Made by a program: the position numbers and the translations under genes. The notes beneath the pieces are model-generated. The model made no database searches and had not been told where the DNA came from. It saw nothing but the letters and a program-made list of their open reading frames with translations. A DNA stretch of 64,000 bases from Seiridium cupressi (lineage: Eukaryota > Ascomycota > Sordariomycetes > Amphisphaeriales > Sporocadaceae), in contig JARVKI010000052.1 of NCBI GenBank assembly GCA_036674765.1, positions 186,001-250,000 on the forward strand, given 5' to 3'. This document shows positions 1-11,444 of this stretch, piece by piece (positions within the stretch are counted from its first letter, which is position 1; each line of letters starts with the position of its first letter).

Positions 1-628
1 GGTGCTGGCGTGCCAACCCATTTGGGGAGCTCCCAATGCTGGATCATCGCCCGCGCATGCAGCATGTTGAGGTCGACCTTGTCCTTGAGTTTCATGGCTT
101 TCACCTCTTCTGGACTAACATCTATACGCGACGCTGGCACGTTCTTGGCCAACTCCGGGACTTCCGAGTATTTCTTGGGGAAGACGCTATCAATCATGAC
201 AATGCCTAGTACTTTGAACTTTGGCATTATACTGGTATCGGTCGCCAGCTGATGCGACATTTCCAGCGAGAGAATCCCGCCAAGTGACCATCCTATATCG
301 GCGTTAGCGATGTATGCAACCGTCGCGCCTGGGGCTGTGAAGGAGGATGCATACCGCCGAGTATGATGTCCCCTCCCGCCGGCAAGGCCTTGGTAATGAG
401 CTCGATATAGTGCCTGGCCATCTCGGCGATGCCACCATCCCACCAGCCGCCCTCATGCAAATGCGCATTCTCGACACCATACAGCGGACGGTTGGTCGGG
501 TCTAGGCAGTGGTAGCTGAATGTGGTACCACCACCATCATGGATGAGAATCAGCGGCGTGCGCTGTGTCGGTAACCAATCCGGCCCCTCATAAATCAACG
601 CGGGATTTCCCAAGAAGTCGTCCGCCAT
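1..628 (-). CDS. Stand-alone thioesterase-domain protein (partial, runs off the left edge)
   Basis: The protein is an alpha/beta-hydrolase thioesterase of the kind that releases or edits acyl chains on polyketide or peptide synthases. Exon 1 (628 to 355) encodes the start MADDFLGNPALIYEGP and a typical early strand, LILIHDGGGTTFSYHCL. An intron at 293-354 has donor GTATGC, branch GCTAAC and acceptor ATATAG. Joining the exons restores the nucleophile elbow ILGGWSLGGILSLEM with Ser near residue 94. The frame then stays open to base 1, so the Asp/His end of the triad lies outside the window. No ketosynthase or carrier domain precedes it, which fits a free-standing (type II-like) thioesterase. 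The nearest related trace is the decayed fatty acid synthase piece at 5.4-6.1 kb. The family is sure; the substrate is unknown. Confidence 0.8.
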
Positions 629-1275
629 GACAGTCCAACGTATTTGGGCTGAAGCCGCCCCGCGATGTTCAAGTGTCTAACCTAGTGATTACAAAGTGAG
701 GGGTAATGGGAGCATGGATGATCTGAACATATCTCAATCATACACAACAAATGAGCATGTCGTCCTTGAGTTTATGTCAGAGGTGAACTAGAATGACTTT
801 CGGCCTTCGACACTGAGATATTCTAAACCTAATAAGTGCAAAGCACGTGCCTGCTAGAGGGGATGTCTCAGCCTAGAAAGTATTGTATCCGCTGTCGCGA
901 GTGCCAGCTGTCCGCCAGATGTTTGCCGACCATTATATGATGACAGCATCGGATACAGGCCACCAAAAGTGTGGCTTCCCAATACAGCAAAGAGCAAGTA
1001 ATTTGGGTTCATGAATGGATAAGTGGCCGTTTCTGGCAGCTAATAGGATAGCGTTGGACATTATGTTCCAGGAACGCGGCACCATGGGATGCAATCTAAA
1101 TCTATATACAAAGGACCATTCGGCGGGCTCAATCAGGCTCGCGTGATCGACTAATACTCTACAATGAGACCGTCGCTGATTGGGGGTTTCCCAGGCGCAT
1201 GCACTGTTGACCAGCAGTCTGAAATGCATCATTCAGGACATTGCGTGGCAAACACGCCACAAGGCCGTGTACTGG
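629..1275. other. Intergenic, no supported gene
   Basis: This is the upstream region of the thioesterase gene and the 3' side of the SMP-30-type gene. A 99-codon minus-strand frame at 933-1232 has no recognisable protein character. I see no repeat or RNA gene. Confidence 0.6.
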
Positions 1276-2613
1276 TCAAACGATTGGATTGCCCTCAAGA
1301 GCCCACTTGACCCTGCCTACCTTCTCGTAGCCGACCATCCAGAGGTCCGTTCCCCCTTTTCCTGCCCATACGATATTCAATACGGTGAAGCTAGTCTGCA
1401 CACGCAGGATTGGCACGCCATCGGCATCCAATACATCCACGCCGTGGCCCGTAGCCGTCACCAGATAGCCGTTGCGAGCAACCTTGATGCCATCGGGCAC
1501 TCGGTCCTGTGCCATAAATATGGCTCGTAGGTTCGTCATTCCCATGCCCGAAGCCATCAGGTCCGCCGCGTAGACGGTACGCCGCAGATATGACACGTAC
1601 CGGATTCGACGGTCGTCGTTCGTGATTGTATCGGCCTCGCTGTCCGTTATATAGACGGTACTACCGTCGGGGGAGAAGGCGATTCCGTTGGGCTGAACGA
1701 AGGCGTCACTCACGAGTTGAGTTTCCCCCGTCGATGGTCGGTGCCGGTACACAGCTGCTTCGAGAGGTATAGTGTTGTTGTCGCGCAACTCGGGAAGCGA
1801 AAAGCTGTACCCTGTTTTATTTTCATACAGCCGGTCAGTAATTTGAGGGGTTTAATAAACCACATAAGTGAGTGTGGACGAGTAATATTCTGCGGGGAGG
1901 GCAGTCTCACAGTTGTCGGTAAACCAAATATCGCCGTTGGGCGCCACGGACAGATCGTCACATGTACCAAAATTATACCCAAAGTAATTATTAACAATTG
2001 GCCAAACGTTCCCAGTTGTAGCGTTCAGCGCATATACTCCAGGTACGTACTTGCCGCTCCGCGTCGCACTGCCACAGAAATAGACCAACCCGTCGTGATA
2101 TGTCGCGCCGCAGGGCACCACGACCCGCGGATCGAACGTCCTGCGACTCAGCGTTGGGGGCTCTACACCGAGGTCCACGACGTACTGGCTCGGTGGATCG
2201 GGCCGCAGTCTTGAGAAGAAAAGGACGTCCAAGTTCGGTTCATAGACTGGACCCTCGTGCGGGAGGTTGTCGACACTAAAGTGCACCTCGACACGCGGCT
2301 GAGCACCCAGAACTCCCACTGCCCGATCAAGATCCCATATCAGAAAACTGGCGTTGGCTACATGCTGGAATGTGTTGTCGACTGGTACGAATGTCGAGCC
2401 GTACGTATCAGCGTGCCCAGCCACGCTGCTTATAATAGGTCTCTCAAAATCTTCTGGCAGCACCGCTCCGTATCGCTGCATGCATATTACGTCGGGAAAG
2501 GAGGTTCCAAAGTGCTGTGGGCATGGTGTTGCAAGTCCGGAGAGAGACGCCGAGCCTGCTACTGCTGCAGGGGGAAAGGGCCCTGACGGCCCATTGGGAA
2601 GTATAGCCTGCAT
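1276..2613 (-). CDS. SMP-30/gluconolactonase-like beta-propeller protein
   Basis: A predicted 412-residue protein of the SMP-30/gluconolactonase/LRE-like family (six-bladed propellers acting as lactonases or related hydrolases). Exon 1 is 2613 to 1911 and exon 2 is 1811 to 1276. The 99-nt intron has donor GTGAGA and acceptor AAACAG, and splicing creates the motif GDIWFTDNWYSFSLPEL in frame. Further family marks are FVQPNGIAFSPDGSTVYITD and VPDGIKVARNGYLVTATGHG, the usual metal-site blades. The first 50 residues are Pro/Ala-rich and do not form a clear signal peptide, so the start (ATG at 2613) is the least certain part. In fungi such genes often sit beside secondary-metabolism or detoxification genes. 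Here the neighbours are a thioesterase and a paraoxonase-like gene, but no shared pathway can be proved. Confidence 0.8.
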
Positions 2614-3246
2614 TTATCAAGCTTGGATGAGAAAAATGTTAGTCATATAAATATGATGGAAATGCTACTAGAAATGCTGTTCGAGAAGGAATGCAGTCGT
2701 GATCGTGCAATCCAAGTTAAGATCAACCCGTCGTATTATTCTATATCTGTGCGTACAGGAACTACCTATAAATCGGAGGATTGTGATTTTATAACTTGGT
2801 CAATTATGTATAGTGCAAGCCATGGACGGGGACAGGGGTGGGGGGCGCTGCAACGGGTAAATTGGTGCAAGCCTTCTGGCGCCACACCGGACAGTCTACA
2901 GGTCCGCGAGCAAACTATTGGTCTGTACAATGTACGGTACGCTCCTATCCGCTCCCGTGGCAGCTGATTCAGCCAGGACGATACGCGATCGAATGCCTGA
3001 AAAGATCATACCAGGCCCACTTTAGGTCTAAACACTGAGGTAGCCAGCTGGAACTGGGATCCAGCAGAACTGAAATCTCCGAGGCAGCGGTTCAGGAAAT
3101 GAAGCGATTGCATTGCTCACCAATTGCCCCTTAGTCACTATAAACCACCCTGGAGGCCCCACGACTTATTCCATACACCTCAGGCTAGGCGTGGAATCCT
3201 ACATGCACATATGTTTGCCTGCATTGCCGGATCGCAGTTGTTAAGC
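2614..3246. other. Divergent intergenic region
   Basis: This separates the SMP-30-type gene (leftward) from the paraoxonase-type gene (rightward), so it should hold both promoters. Plus-strand open frames here lack any recognisable motif. A GGGGACAGGGGTGGGGGG purine tract lies near 2827. Confidence 0.5.
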
Positions 3247-4690
3247 ATGCCACAGTACGCCTCCCGCTCAGTCGCTGCAACAGGCATTGCGACACTCGTC
3301 CTCATTATGGCTTCGCTCTTTAGCCCTATCACCCTCCGTGTCAAGGTGCTGGGCATCAGCCGGCTCTTTGGCGGCATCAAAAACACACACGGCGAGGATA
3401 CACACATGATTCCTGACACTCTGTTTTCCGAAGACCTCCACTATCATGCCCCTTCTGGCCAGCTATTTGGCGCTTCAGAAAGTGACGAGAAGACCAGAAA
3501 CACGTGGTTTCCTCCGTGCGTCTCCCCCCACTCCCTTCCTGCTTCACGGCCCTTGAAGACTAACAAACTTCTCCACGGCTCAGCTTGACTAACTGGAAGG
3601 ATCCCAATGCTATCGGCCAAGGGACGATTATCGCCATTGACTCTAAGGTACCGTACTGATATGCTAAAATCCACGTTGCGCGACTCCAAGGACTAATCTT
3701 GTGACACGATAGACCTTGACCGCAACACGTTTGAAGCTGGTTAATTTCAAAGGTCCTTGGAATACCCACGGGATTGATATATGGTCTCCTCCTAAGGACC
3801 CCACCTCGGTGTACATTGTCGGCGTGAATCACCTGCCAAATCCAGAGTACTACAATACATCACCACCGCCAAAGGACTCCAAGATTCCTCAGGCTAGGTC
3901 GCGACTAGAGCTCTTCCACCACAAAATCGGCTCATCAGACCTGATTCATGTCCGCTCCATCTGGCATCCCCTCATCCGCACACCAAACGACGTCCTCTTC
4001 AGGTCGTTGAATGAGATCTATGTCACGAACGACCATCTCCATCGCGATGGCATCATGAGAATGCTTGAGGATTTCGCGTACGGATCAATAGGCCCCACCG
4101 ATCTGATTCACTTGAAGCTGGCCGACCCGTTAGCTCCCGTGGCTGACGATACGGAAGGCGTCGTGGGCACAGTGGCCAATGAAGGTATCCATAACAACAA
4201 CGGATTAGGTCGTGGCAGAACCCCGACTGAAATTGCCATTGGCCGTACTGCGATTGGCCAGCTTCACCTCGCCGAGGTGGATGAACAACACCCACCGACG
4301 CTCAAGATATACGATACTATCCAGCTCCCTTGCACCCTGGATAACCCGTCCTTCTTCTCCGACCCGTATGCTGCCAAGACAGGCCGGGACGCGAGCGGCT
4401 ATGTCCTCGCTGGGCTGGCTCTGGCAATCGCATTTCCCAATGGCAAGGATCCCATCATGGTGTGGCTAGTACAGCCAGCCGAAGGCTCGGGTTCCACCAA
4501 GACTTCCAAAAAGGACGACAAATGGACGCAGAAGCTGATATTCCAGGATGATGGGAACCTCCTCCGCACCGCTGCGACGGCTGTGCTGGTCGCCATTGAT
4601 CCGGATACGAATGGCGGGAAAAAGCAAGCCAACTTGTTTGTTACCGGACCCTTTGGGAAAGGCGTTGTCGCGAGCAGAATTAATCTTTGA
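3247..4690 (+). CDS. Paraoxonase/arylesterase-family protein
   Basis: A six-bladed propeller hydrolase of the serum paraoxonase/arylesterase family, which cleaves lactones and aryl esters. The exons are 3247-3515, 3584-3647 and 3713-4690 (436 residues). Intron 1 (GTGCGT...CTCAG) and intron 2 (GTACCG...GATAG) restore the sequence DSKTLTATRLKLVNF in frame. Seen motifs are GPWNTHGIDIWSP, VGVNHLPNPEYY, LFHHKI and NEIYVTNDHLHRDG, which match the Ca-binding Asn/Asp-His core of the family. The N-terminus has a hydrophobic stretch of about 20 residues (TGIATLVLIMASLFSPITL) that would act as an uncleaved signal anchor, as in animal paraoxonases. ATG 3247 was chosen because it places this anchor near the start; in-frame ATG 3211 is the alternative. 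The length is slightly above the animal enzymes (about 355). The family is sure and the substrate open. Confidence 0.82.
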
Positions 4691-5419
4691 TGAGAATAGA
4701 GAAAGGACTGTGTAAGGGAGTGCCCATGGTGCATCTATCATCTTAACATAGAATCAACCGCTAGCCAAGACTCTACCTTGGAATAGAAGACATTTGAAGA
4801 AATCTGCATATAGGTCAAAGTCTTCGCTGCATACCTGGAGTTTCACGCCAAGAGCTCGGTGACATTGAGGTCTTTTCAGGAAACGGCAAGAAGTCGAAGA
4901 CTCAGCAGATAACAAAGATCAGTACCATGTCCCTAGCCATGATGGATTTGTGTGAACAGTAGAATTCCTAGAAGCGAACTGACCCTGGAAGCACACATCT
5001 CTACCCGAATGCTGTAAAATATGAACAGCCCACTACGGACTTTCCACGATCTAGAGACATGATGAATTCTTGGCAGCAAGTTGTGAGCGGCATCTGTTAA
5101 AGACTATTGTCCCGGGGGGAGGGGGTCACAGACAGCAGATAGTTGAATCAGGCACATATGTCGCTCAGTAGAGTCTATTTCACTACACTTCTTCTTTCTG
5201 ATCCGATTATGCTCAAGAGAAATTGGAGGTATTGGTAGCGCAACAATTGTTCTCGTTCATATTGCCCAACTAAACCTGACTCGAGCGAGCATTTGCCACA
5301 ATAATTAAGCCAGAATCCCCATCGGAAGACTAAATCCGTCGCCCACCAAGCGAGATGTAGAGACGGGTTTACTCCATGGTCTTGTGGAGCTCGCCCGTTA
5401 TGATCTGACCGGGTCGCCA
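4691..5419. other. Intergenic, no gene seen
   Basis: The only notable items are a G-rich run (CCCGGGGGGAGGGGG near 5111) and weak open frames. The stretch may contain more of the fatty acid synthase relic that follows, decayed past recognition by eye. Confidence 0.5.
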
Positions 5420-6078
5420 GAGATTGGGTTTTCCCGCCAACTGGATCCAAACTTATCTCCCATACGCGCAGCGCCTGGGGTCTGACTATCGACGACATTC
5501 AGGTGGCCTCGATGCATGGCACATCGACCAAGGCCAACGATGCGAACGAGAATAACGTAATCAACCAGCAAATAGCCCATCTAAACCGTTAACCAGGCAA
5601 CCCTCTCTTCGCCATCTGTCAAAATTACTTGACGAACCATACCAGGGGCGCCGCAGGCGCCTGGATGCTCAATGGGTGCCTCCAGGTGCTCGAGACGGGG
5701 CTGATGCCGGGGAACCGTAATGCTGATGACGTGGGCTCAAAATTGCAACGCTTTGAGCACCTGTTATATCCGTCTGGTCCCATCCAAACTGCTGCGGACG
5801 CCATCAAGGCGTGTATGCTGACTTCTTTTGGCTTCGGGCAGAAGGGCGGAATCGTCCTTATTGTCTCGCCGCGCCTACTCTTCGCTGCCATGGATCCAGA
5901 GTGATACAAATCGTATCGTAACCAAGTTGGAAAAAGGGAGAGGCGGGCTGACCGCGCCTTCCGGCTGGCCATGATGCATAATGCCGTGTTTAAGGCGAAG
6001 GAGCTGCCGCCATGGACATCATCCGGTCAGGATACGGCCACAGTCTTCTTGAACCCCGAAGCGCGTGTGCAGTTATAA
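5420..6078 (+). pseudogene. Relic of fatty acid synthase alpha subunit, ketosynthase C-terminal part
   Basis: The DNA encodes a clear homologue of the C-terminal ketosynthase end of fungal FAS alpha. Seen blocks are [79 protein letters not shown] and the final LNPEARV, which closes with a natural TAA at 6076. The frame is broken three ways: a frameshift near 5470 ([10 protein letters not shown] lies in another frame), an in-frame TAA at 5590-5592, and an in-frame TGA at 5902-5904. The rest of the roughly 1,800-residue subunit is absent, so this is a dead fragment. It could derive from the housekeeping FAS or from a hexanoate-type FAS of a metabolite cluster. The thioesterase at 1-628 would fit the latter, but that link is inference. 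Confidence 0.85.
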
Positions 6079-6593
6079 GACGTGATTACATTTCGGGACT
6101 CAGGATAGAAATAAGAACTGAATCTTATCGTGAGCTGACTGTGTAGAGTAGGAGTGAGTGTTAAGGGGGAGCTGCCGAGAGAAGGTGAGAGATTGCCGGA
6201 TGTGGATAGAGATAGTGCTGTCGCGATGAGAGGGAGTATAGTCAACCCCGCATTGAATTTAAATATATACTCCTTCCGGGCAGACGCACTAGGCTCAAAA
6301 TAACTTTCAGCAAAAATCTGGTGCACGTGCCAACTAGTTGATGATAGATGTGTACTGCAATAATGTATGAGCGCCGAGAAGAGCAACAGAAAATTTCATT
6401 TGCAGCAGTTTCGCGTGGGAATCTATAGTCTTGAGGTCCGGTTGATCTATCCTTGTCTCCCTCTATTTCCTAAAGACAGTGCTACAGCGGACTGGCACAA
6501 CGTGGTCATATCATACATGCACTCCCCCAATGGGAGCAAGACATGCGCAATTTCAAGTGCATTCTGGAAGGAACTTGTCTCGGAGGCCGAGGC
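6079..6593. other. Intergenic, no gene seen
   Basis: This lies between the FAS relic and the 3' end of the zinc-cluster regulator. I see no motif, repeat or RNA gene. Confidence 0.5.
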
Positions 6594-9190
6594 CTAGTTC
6601 CCCGGGGCGAACATGTCTCTAAAGAAGAAGTCCGATATCAAAGCCTCCGAGAAAGTCAGCGATGAGGTCGATATTGTTTCATTCCAAGGGCCGCTTAAGA
6701 AAGCATCTGCGCTGATAGTCTCGGTCGGCAGAAGTCTCAACTTTGATGGTTCTAATGATGTTGTTATCGGCTTGACAAATCCAAAGTTCCCCAGCTCGAT
6801 TTCCATCTGGGCAGCGTCCTTCTCGAGTGGTTGCGCCATCAGCATGTCTAGATCCGGTTTCATGGAGCCAGGTTGTGTCGGTCGCCTCGGTGACTCCACT
6901 TGCAGAATGTCCAGGATCCCAACGGCCCAGCTCAGACCCACGTAGGAGCGGCCAAAGAAAGAGTAAGCACGATCAGCATGTTGTAAAGCCAGGAGACAGG
7001 TGGGGACCACCTTCAGCAGCTCGATATCACTATAGATCTCGGGGGGAAGGTCAGAGCCGCTCTCTTCTTCCAATAGGGTAGGCAGGTGGTAAGAAAGCAA
7101 GTCTATAAAGGCCACCATGGGATAATTGCCCAAAATACGAGCCAATGATGCCAAGTGCTCGGTGTTGATTGGGGCTGGACCGACCTTTGCTATTAGGTTG
7201 AGACAGTGGCGGGCGTGCTTGAGCAGCAGCTGCCGCGAGGATTCGTTTCCGCGGTCGCAACGAAGAACGAGCACTTGCCTTATGTGGTAACAGTATTTCA
7301 ACTCAAGCTGTGCAGGGGCCAAGGCTGGATCCTGCTCTAGCAACACAGGGTTCAGCAGTTCACAATGTCGCTGGCTCCATTTCTCTACCAACCTGCTGAC
7401 AACCTGCACTTGGCGGGCACAATAAGCTGGGCCAGCGGAGGCTGCTCGGGACGAGTAGAGCACGAGGTACATGTCCTCCCAGATTCTCATCATGTTGTTA
7501 AAAGCTTGTTGTACTTGGCCGACTGGAGATTCGTCAGCCGGGCATAGGCCGAACAGTATATCGGCGTCGAAGGAATACAGGTCGCATGGGTGACCAGTCA
7601 CGAAACCACGCTGCTTATCCATGGCGTATAGTACTTTGAATAAGCGCTCCCTATCTGCAGCATTACCACCGAGAGTAGTTTGTCGGGTCTCGCTGCGATG
7701 CAGCCCCATATTACGACCGACCTGGCACGCCGCTTGACACACTTTTTCGAACATGATAATGCTGTAGAGATGCCGAGCTACCAAGGCCTGTCCGCAGGTT
7801 AGAGAACTATACCGGGAGATGGGGAGCCAACATGGCGAGGAAGGGTAATGCAGACCAATGTAATAAATGCTTGGACATTGTCCTGACTGGGGCGCATGAA
7901 AGGCTCGAGGTTGGCCAGAGCACGGTCGCAATTCCGGAGGAATAAGGGCATTATATCCTCGTTCATGCTTCTGAAGCTCGCCTGCGAGTTACGAGCTGCT
8001 TGCACCTCAAGGCTCAGTCCGAGAGCGGCGATATTATTCAGAATGAGTGCCCAGGGGTCGTTCTCTCCCGGCGGCTCACCAGAATAGTGCTCGTCGATAG
8101 CAGATCGGAGAGTGAACTTGTCGAAAATGGGGATTACATTATTGATGTTGCGCAGAAAGCTATCGACAAAATAGTCTACCAGAAGCCGCGGGGGCGATAT
8201 GATTGGCTTAGAGTCGCCGATTACGAAGGAGGATGCGTGGCATAGCCCAGTGAAGGGGAAGTTCTCGAGGTGGAGCCTCAAAGCAACTTACACGGTGGAG
8301 AACTGCTCGTCCAAGGGCGAAATGCTGTCGCCTTCCTCGGTATCATGGCCACCGTTGCCTGGTGATACGTAGGCAGCCAACTTTCTCGATAGCGAGGTGA
8401 TCAAGGTTATAGCAGCAGGCCAGCCAAATATACGCTCGCCACCAAACTGCAGCTCCATCGTTTCATGAATGGGTTCGCTGTTCGGGTCGTTCACGCTCCG
8501 GCTCTCAGCAGGCAGTCCAGCAAAAGCATCGAGAAGAAACGGGTCGTCGTCATTTGGGCTCAGGGGTCGCGTCGGGCTGCTCACGGGAGAGCCGGGCGGT
8601 ACCTGTTGACGACTATCGAGAGGGTGGGGTTTGGCCGCGATCTGCTGGGTCAGCTGGGTAAGCAGAGCCAAAGTTTGGTCAACGCCGTTCAGACGCTCGA
8701 GAACATTTGAGAAATCATCTCTCCTGCCCGACCAGTCATTGATTAGCGATAGTGGAGGAGGAGGCGGCGGAGGAGTCAGTCTTTGAGGGGAATTGTAGGC
8801 ACACTAACAGTTGTTTTGTGTGGTTGACACGCTTGGAAGCGCTTGATGAATCGCAGCTTCCGCCAGCCTTTCGGCAGTTGGAACAAGTGGGCTGTTGTCG
8901 ATCGCATTTGATCTTGCGGGCTCTGCCTGGAGCGACGAGACGATGAATTAGTATAATCTCCTGTTGGTCATCTCCACAGTGATGATCTGGATGCTTCTTT
9001 CGGTCCAGTCCAGTCCGATCCAATTCATCCCATCCGGTCCAGTACAGACTTGCTTACATTGGTCGCAGGCAGACTGCACCTCCTCTTGTCTTGACCTTTG
9101 ACGTTTGTGCGATTCTGGAGGACTGTGACTGTTGTCTTCTGTTGACCCGCCGCTCCGATCATTCGTTTGACGACCGCGAAGGGATGCCAT
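6594..9190 (-). CDS. Zn2Cys6 transcription factor with fungal-specific middle domain
   Basis: A predicted 741-residue nuclear activator. The exons are 9190-9058, 8926-8809, 8723-8294, 8206-7856 and 7787-6594. The first intron interrupts the zinc cluster. Splicing gives ACDQCRARKIKCDRQQPTC then SNCRKAGGSC, with six cysteines at 42, 45, 52, 59, 62 and 69 in the canonical 2-6-6-2-6 spacing. The linker RDDFSNVLERLNGVDQTLAL looks like a short coiled coil. The fungal_trans domain covers about residues 230-500 and includes ARHLYSIIMFEKVCQAACQV and GRNMGLHRSE. Intron 3 uses a weaker donor (GTGTAA) and intron 4 an unusual GTCTGC, so those joins are less sure. An in-frame ATG at 9409 would add 73 residues with an Asp/Asn repeat; 9190 is preferred. 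Targets are unknown. The adjacent 9987-11444 gene has the same orientation. Confidence 0.85.
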
Positions 9191-9217
9191 GTGCTCGACC
9201 AGAATTATGTGGCGCTG

Positions 9218-9256
9218 GTTATCGTTGTCCTTGTCGTTGTCGTTGTCCTTCTCGTT
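9218..9256. repeat. GTTGTC-type hexamer microsatellite
   Basis: An imperfect run of GTTGTC/CTTGTC units just upstream of the regulator start. Read on the minus strand it would encode alternating Asp-Asn-Asp-Lys if the upstream ATG at 9409 were used. Confidence 0.75.
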
Positions 9257-9986
9257 GAGCCAAGCTATGGTCAGTGGCTGCCGCCTGGGCGAACCACGGC
9301 ACGGCACGAAGAACAAGTAGCTACTATAAGTTAGCGATTGCCCGACCACACGCCTGGGCACCTTTCCACTAACGTACTCAACAATGGATCGCGCAATCGG
9401 AGGTGACATTAGCTATGAACCTGCGGAGGTGCAGTGATGATGGGTAATGTCAGCATTATCTATGGAGGCATACCATTCTGCAAGGACCTTTGCGACCACT
9501 ACTTGTTGTTTAGCGCCATTCTCCCTCCCGCTACGAAAAGAATACCTTACGCTTTTCTCTAACATGTAAGCATTGCAGGCCTGAGAATCCGAGGGTCGAT
9601 TCGGAGGCGGCAGGCGAGAAGCAGTCGCTTCTAACGAGTTACAAGAATAGGGCAAAAAACGATGCAGTGTCGAGCAGCACAGGGGTGACTAGATGGTCGA
9701 TGGTAGTCGCAATCATCTATTGGAAGATTCTAGAAAAACGAATTGATAACAAAATGCAAAGTCCAGCAAATGGTAACCACTGAGGAGTGCTATACCTTAG
9801 GCCTCCTGCCCATCCTGTAATGATCCCTATACCTGGTATCGGTAAACATTTGGTGTGCATAGTAAGAGTCGCGTAAAGTGGATTTAATTAATAGAAAAGC
9901 GAGGTAAGATTACGAGGTAGCGTGGTTATTTTTAACAAGGGTAATAAAGGGTTTAAAACCCGAGTAGCATTAAATAACATACGTAT
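9257..9986. other. Intergenic, no supported gene
   Basis: Upstream region of the zinc-cluster regulator and 3' side of the two-domain WDWG gene. The open frames are short and lack motifs. The part at 9890-10000 is A/T-rich. Confidence 0.5.
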
Positions 9987-11444
9987 CTACCAGTATTGCT
10001 TGTTTATTAAGCCCACATGGCAAAATTCCGCCTCGTTAGAAACAGGCACCATAAGCTTTGGCCTTCCATTATTGTCAGCCGGCTCAACAACGTCACTCGC
10101 AATCCAGCACGGCAGCTTGACAACCGTGTCCCGGTGGTCCGCCTTGGTACCCCAATCCCACCAGTCCACCACGGCGCCTTTGACCACATACTTGAAAGCT
10201 TCTCCAGCTTTCACGTCGCTTGGAAGGCTGGACCAGCTTGTCCCGCTTTGCACACGACGCTGAGTCGTCCACGATTCTCCGGGCTGCAGACTGGCGAACT
10301 GGTCGCTGTACTGCCCGTCCTCGCAAATGTTTACGGGAACAGGAGGATCATCGAAGATCCCGAAGCCTGTGCCAAACCCGTCATCGGGAATGCTTCTCTC
10401 CCAACCTCCGTCGCGACGCCGGTAAAGCCTGATTCCTTCACGCTTACCATTGCCGTTCACAAAAGGCTGCGTGTGGAACGTGATCGGTCTCGCATCGCCT
10501 TGGCCGGCAACACCTGCGTAAGTGACCCTTATCGTGAGGTCGATGATATCGTCGGGTTTCCATTCTGACGAACATTCTATCTCCATGTTGAGGCTAGGTG
10601 CGCCGGCCCTAATCACATTAGCGAGTGTCGCTGGGAATAACGACGCGACATATGGGAGGGGCTACTCACACTCTTTCGGATGGGCTTATAGGAGAAGGCG
10701 AAGGCGGGGGGTTTCTTTGCCTATCTTGCTCTCGGCGCCAAGCATCCTCCTTCATATTTACTCTTTGAAAATCGGCTTCGGTCTCGGCCTCTGGTCGATC
10801 AGGCCAAGGTTCTGACTCCTGCTTCGCGGTAAATGCGACCACCGTGCTCGTGGGGAGAATCAACTTTGGTAGTTTGGATTGCCTGATCTTTTGCGATTCC
10901 AGTTGCTTTCCTACATGATCTTTCATGCTTCCCCAATCCCACATGCTGACCTCAGCACCAGGCCAAAGCAATTCATACTTTTCACCTGGCTCAAGCCGCC
11001 GCTGATAGTTGGCAGTAAGTTTATCTCGCATCTTGATCTCACCGCCCGATGGCAGCTCCCAGAGGAACTGGTTCCAGCCATTCACCTGAATGGCGTCTGC
11101 GTCGGGCTTCGCAAATTCCAGAGGTTCTATCTCGACCCTTTCTCGGCCATGCTCCGTAATGTGCAGAAGTACGACTTGCGCTTGCGCAAACCCGTCGCTG
11201 TAGGCGCCCCATCGAAAGACCAAAGGCTGGTCATCACCCCCTGCTGGTCGTCGTATTGTGAAGTCGATATAGTAGGGTAAGGCCACGGACAGCTCCGGGG
11301 TAGTTCGACTCGCTTTCATATCGAGGAAAATCCGAGGAGTCTCAGAACTGTATCCTGTTAGTCACTTTCAAAGGTAGAGGTAACAAGGACTCACGAGACG
11401 TCATCCTCGCCAAACGCAACGAATGGCAGGTAGCTAGATTCCAT
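9987..11444 (-). CDS. Uncharacterised protein with two tandem related WDWG domains
   Basis: I do not recognise the family. The exons are 11444-11395, 11347-10670 and 10608-9987, with introns of 47 and 61 nt (GTGAGT donors) in matching phases, giving 449 residues beginning MESSYLPFVAFGEDDVS. The two halves look like divergent copies. The first has PYYIDFTIRR, then LEPGEKYELLWPGAEVSMWD with WDWGSMKDH, then KLPKLILPTSTVVAF. The second has DIIDLTIRVTYAG, then KAGEAFKYVVKGAVVDWWDW with GTKADHRDTV, then GRPKLMVPVSNEAEF. Each domain is about 190 residues and rich in beta-strand patterns, suggesting two beta-sandwich units. There is no signal peptide or membrane segment. A Pro/Ser-rich linker (NPPPSPSPISPSER) joins them. 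The intron between the halves lies close to the domain border. The function is unknown. Confidence 0.8.

Noticed and set aside
933..1232. A 99-codon minus-strand frame between the thioesterase and SMP-30-type genes
   Set aside because: No homology is recognised and composition is not protein-like.
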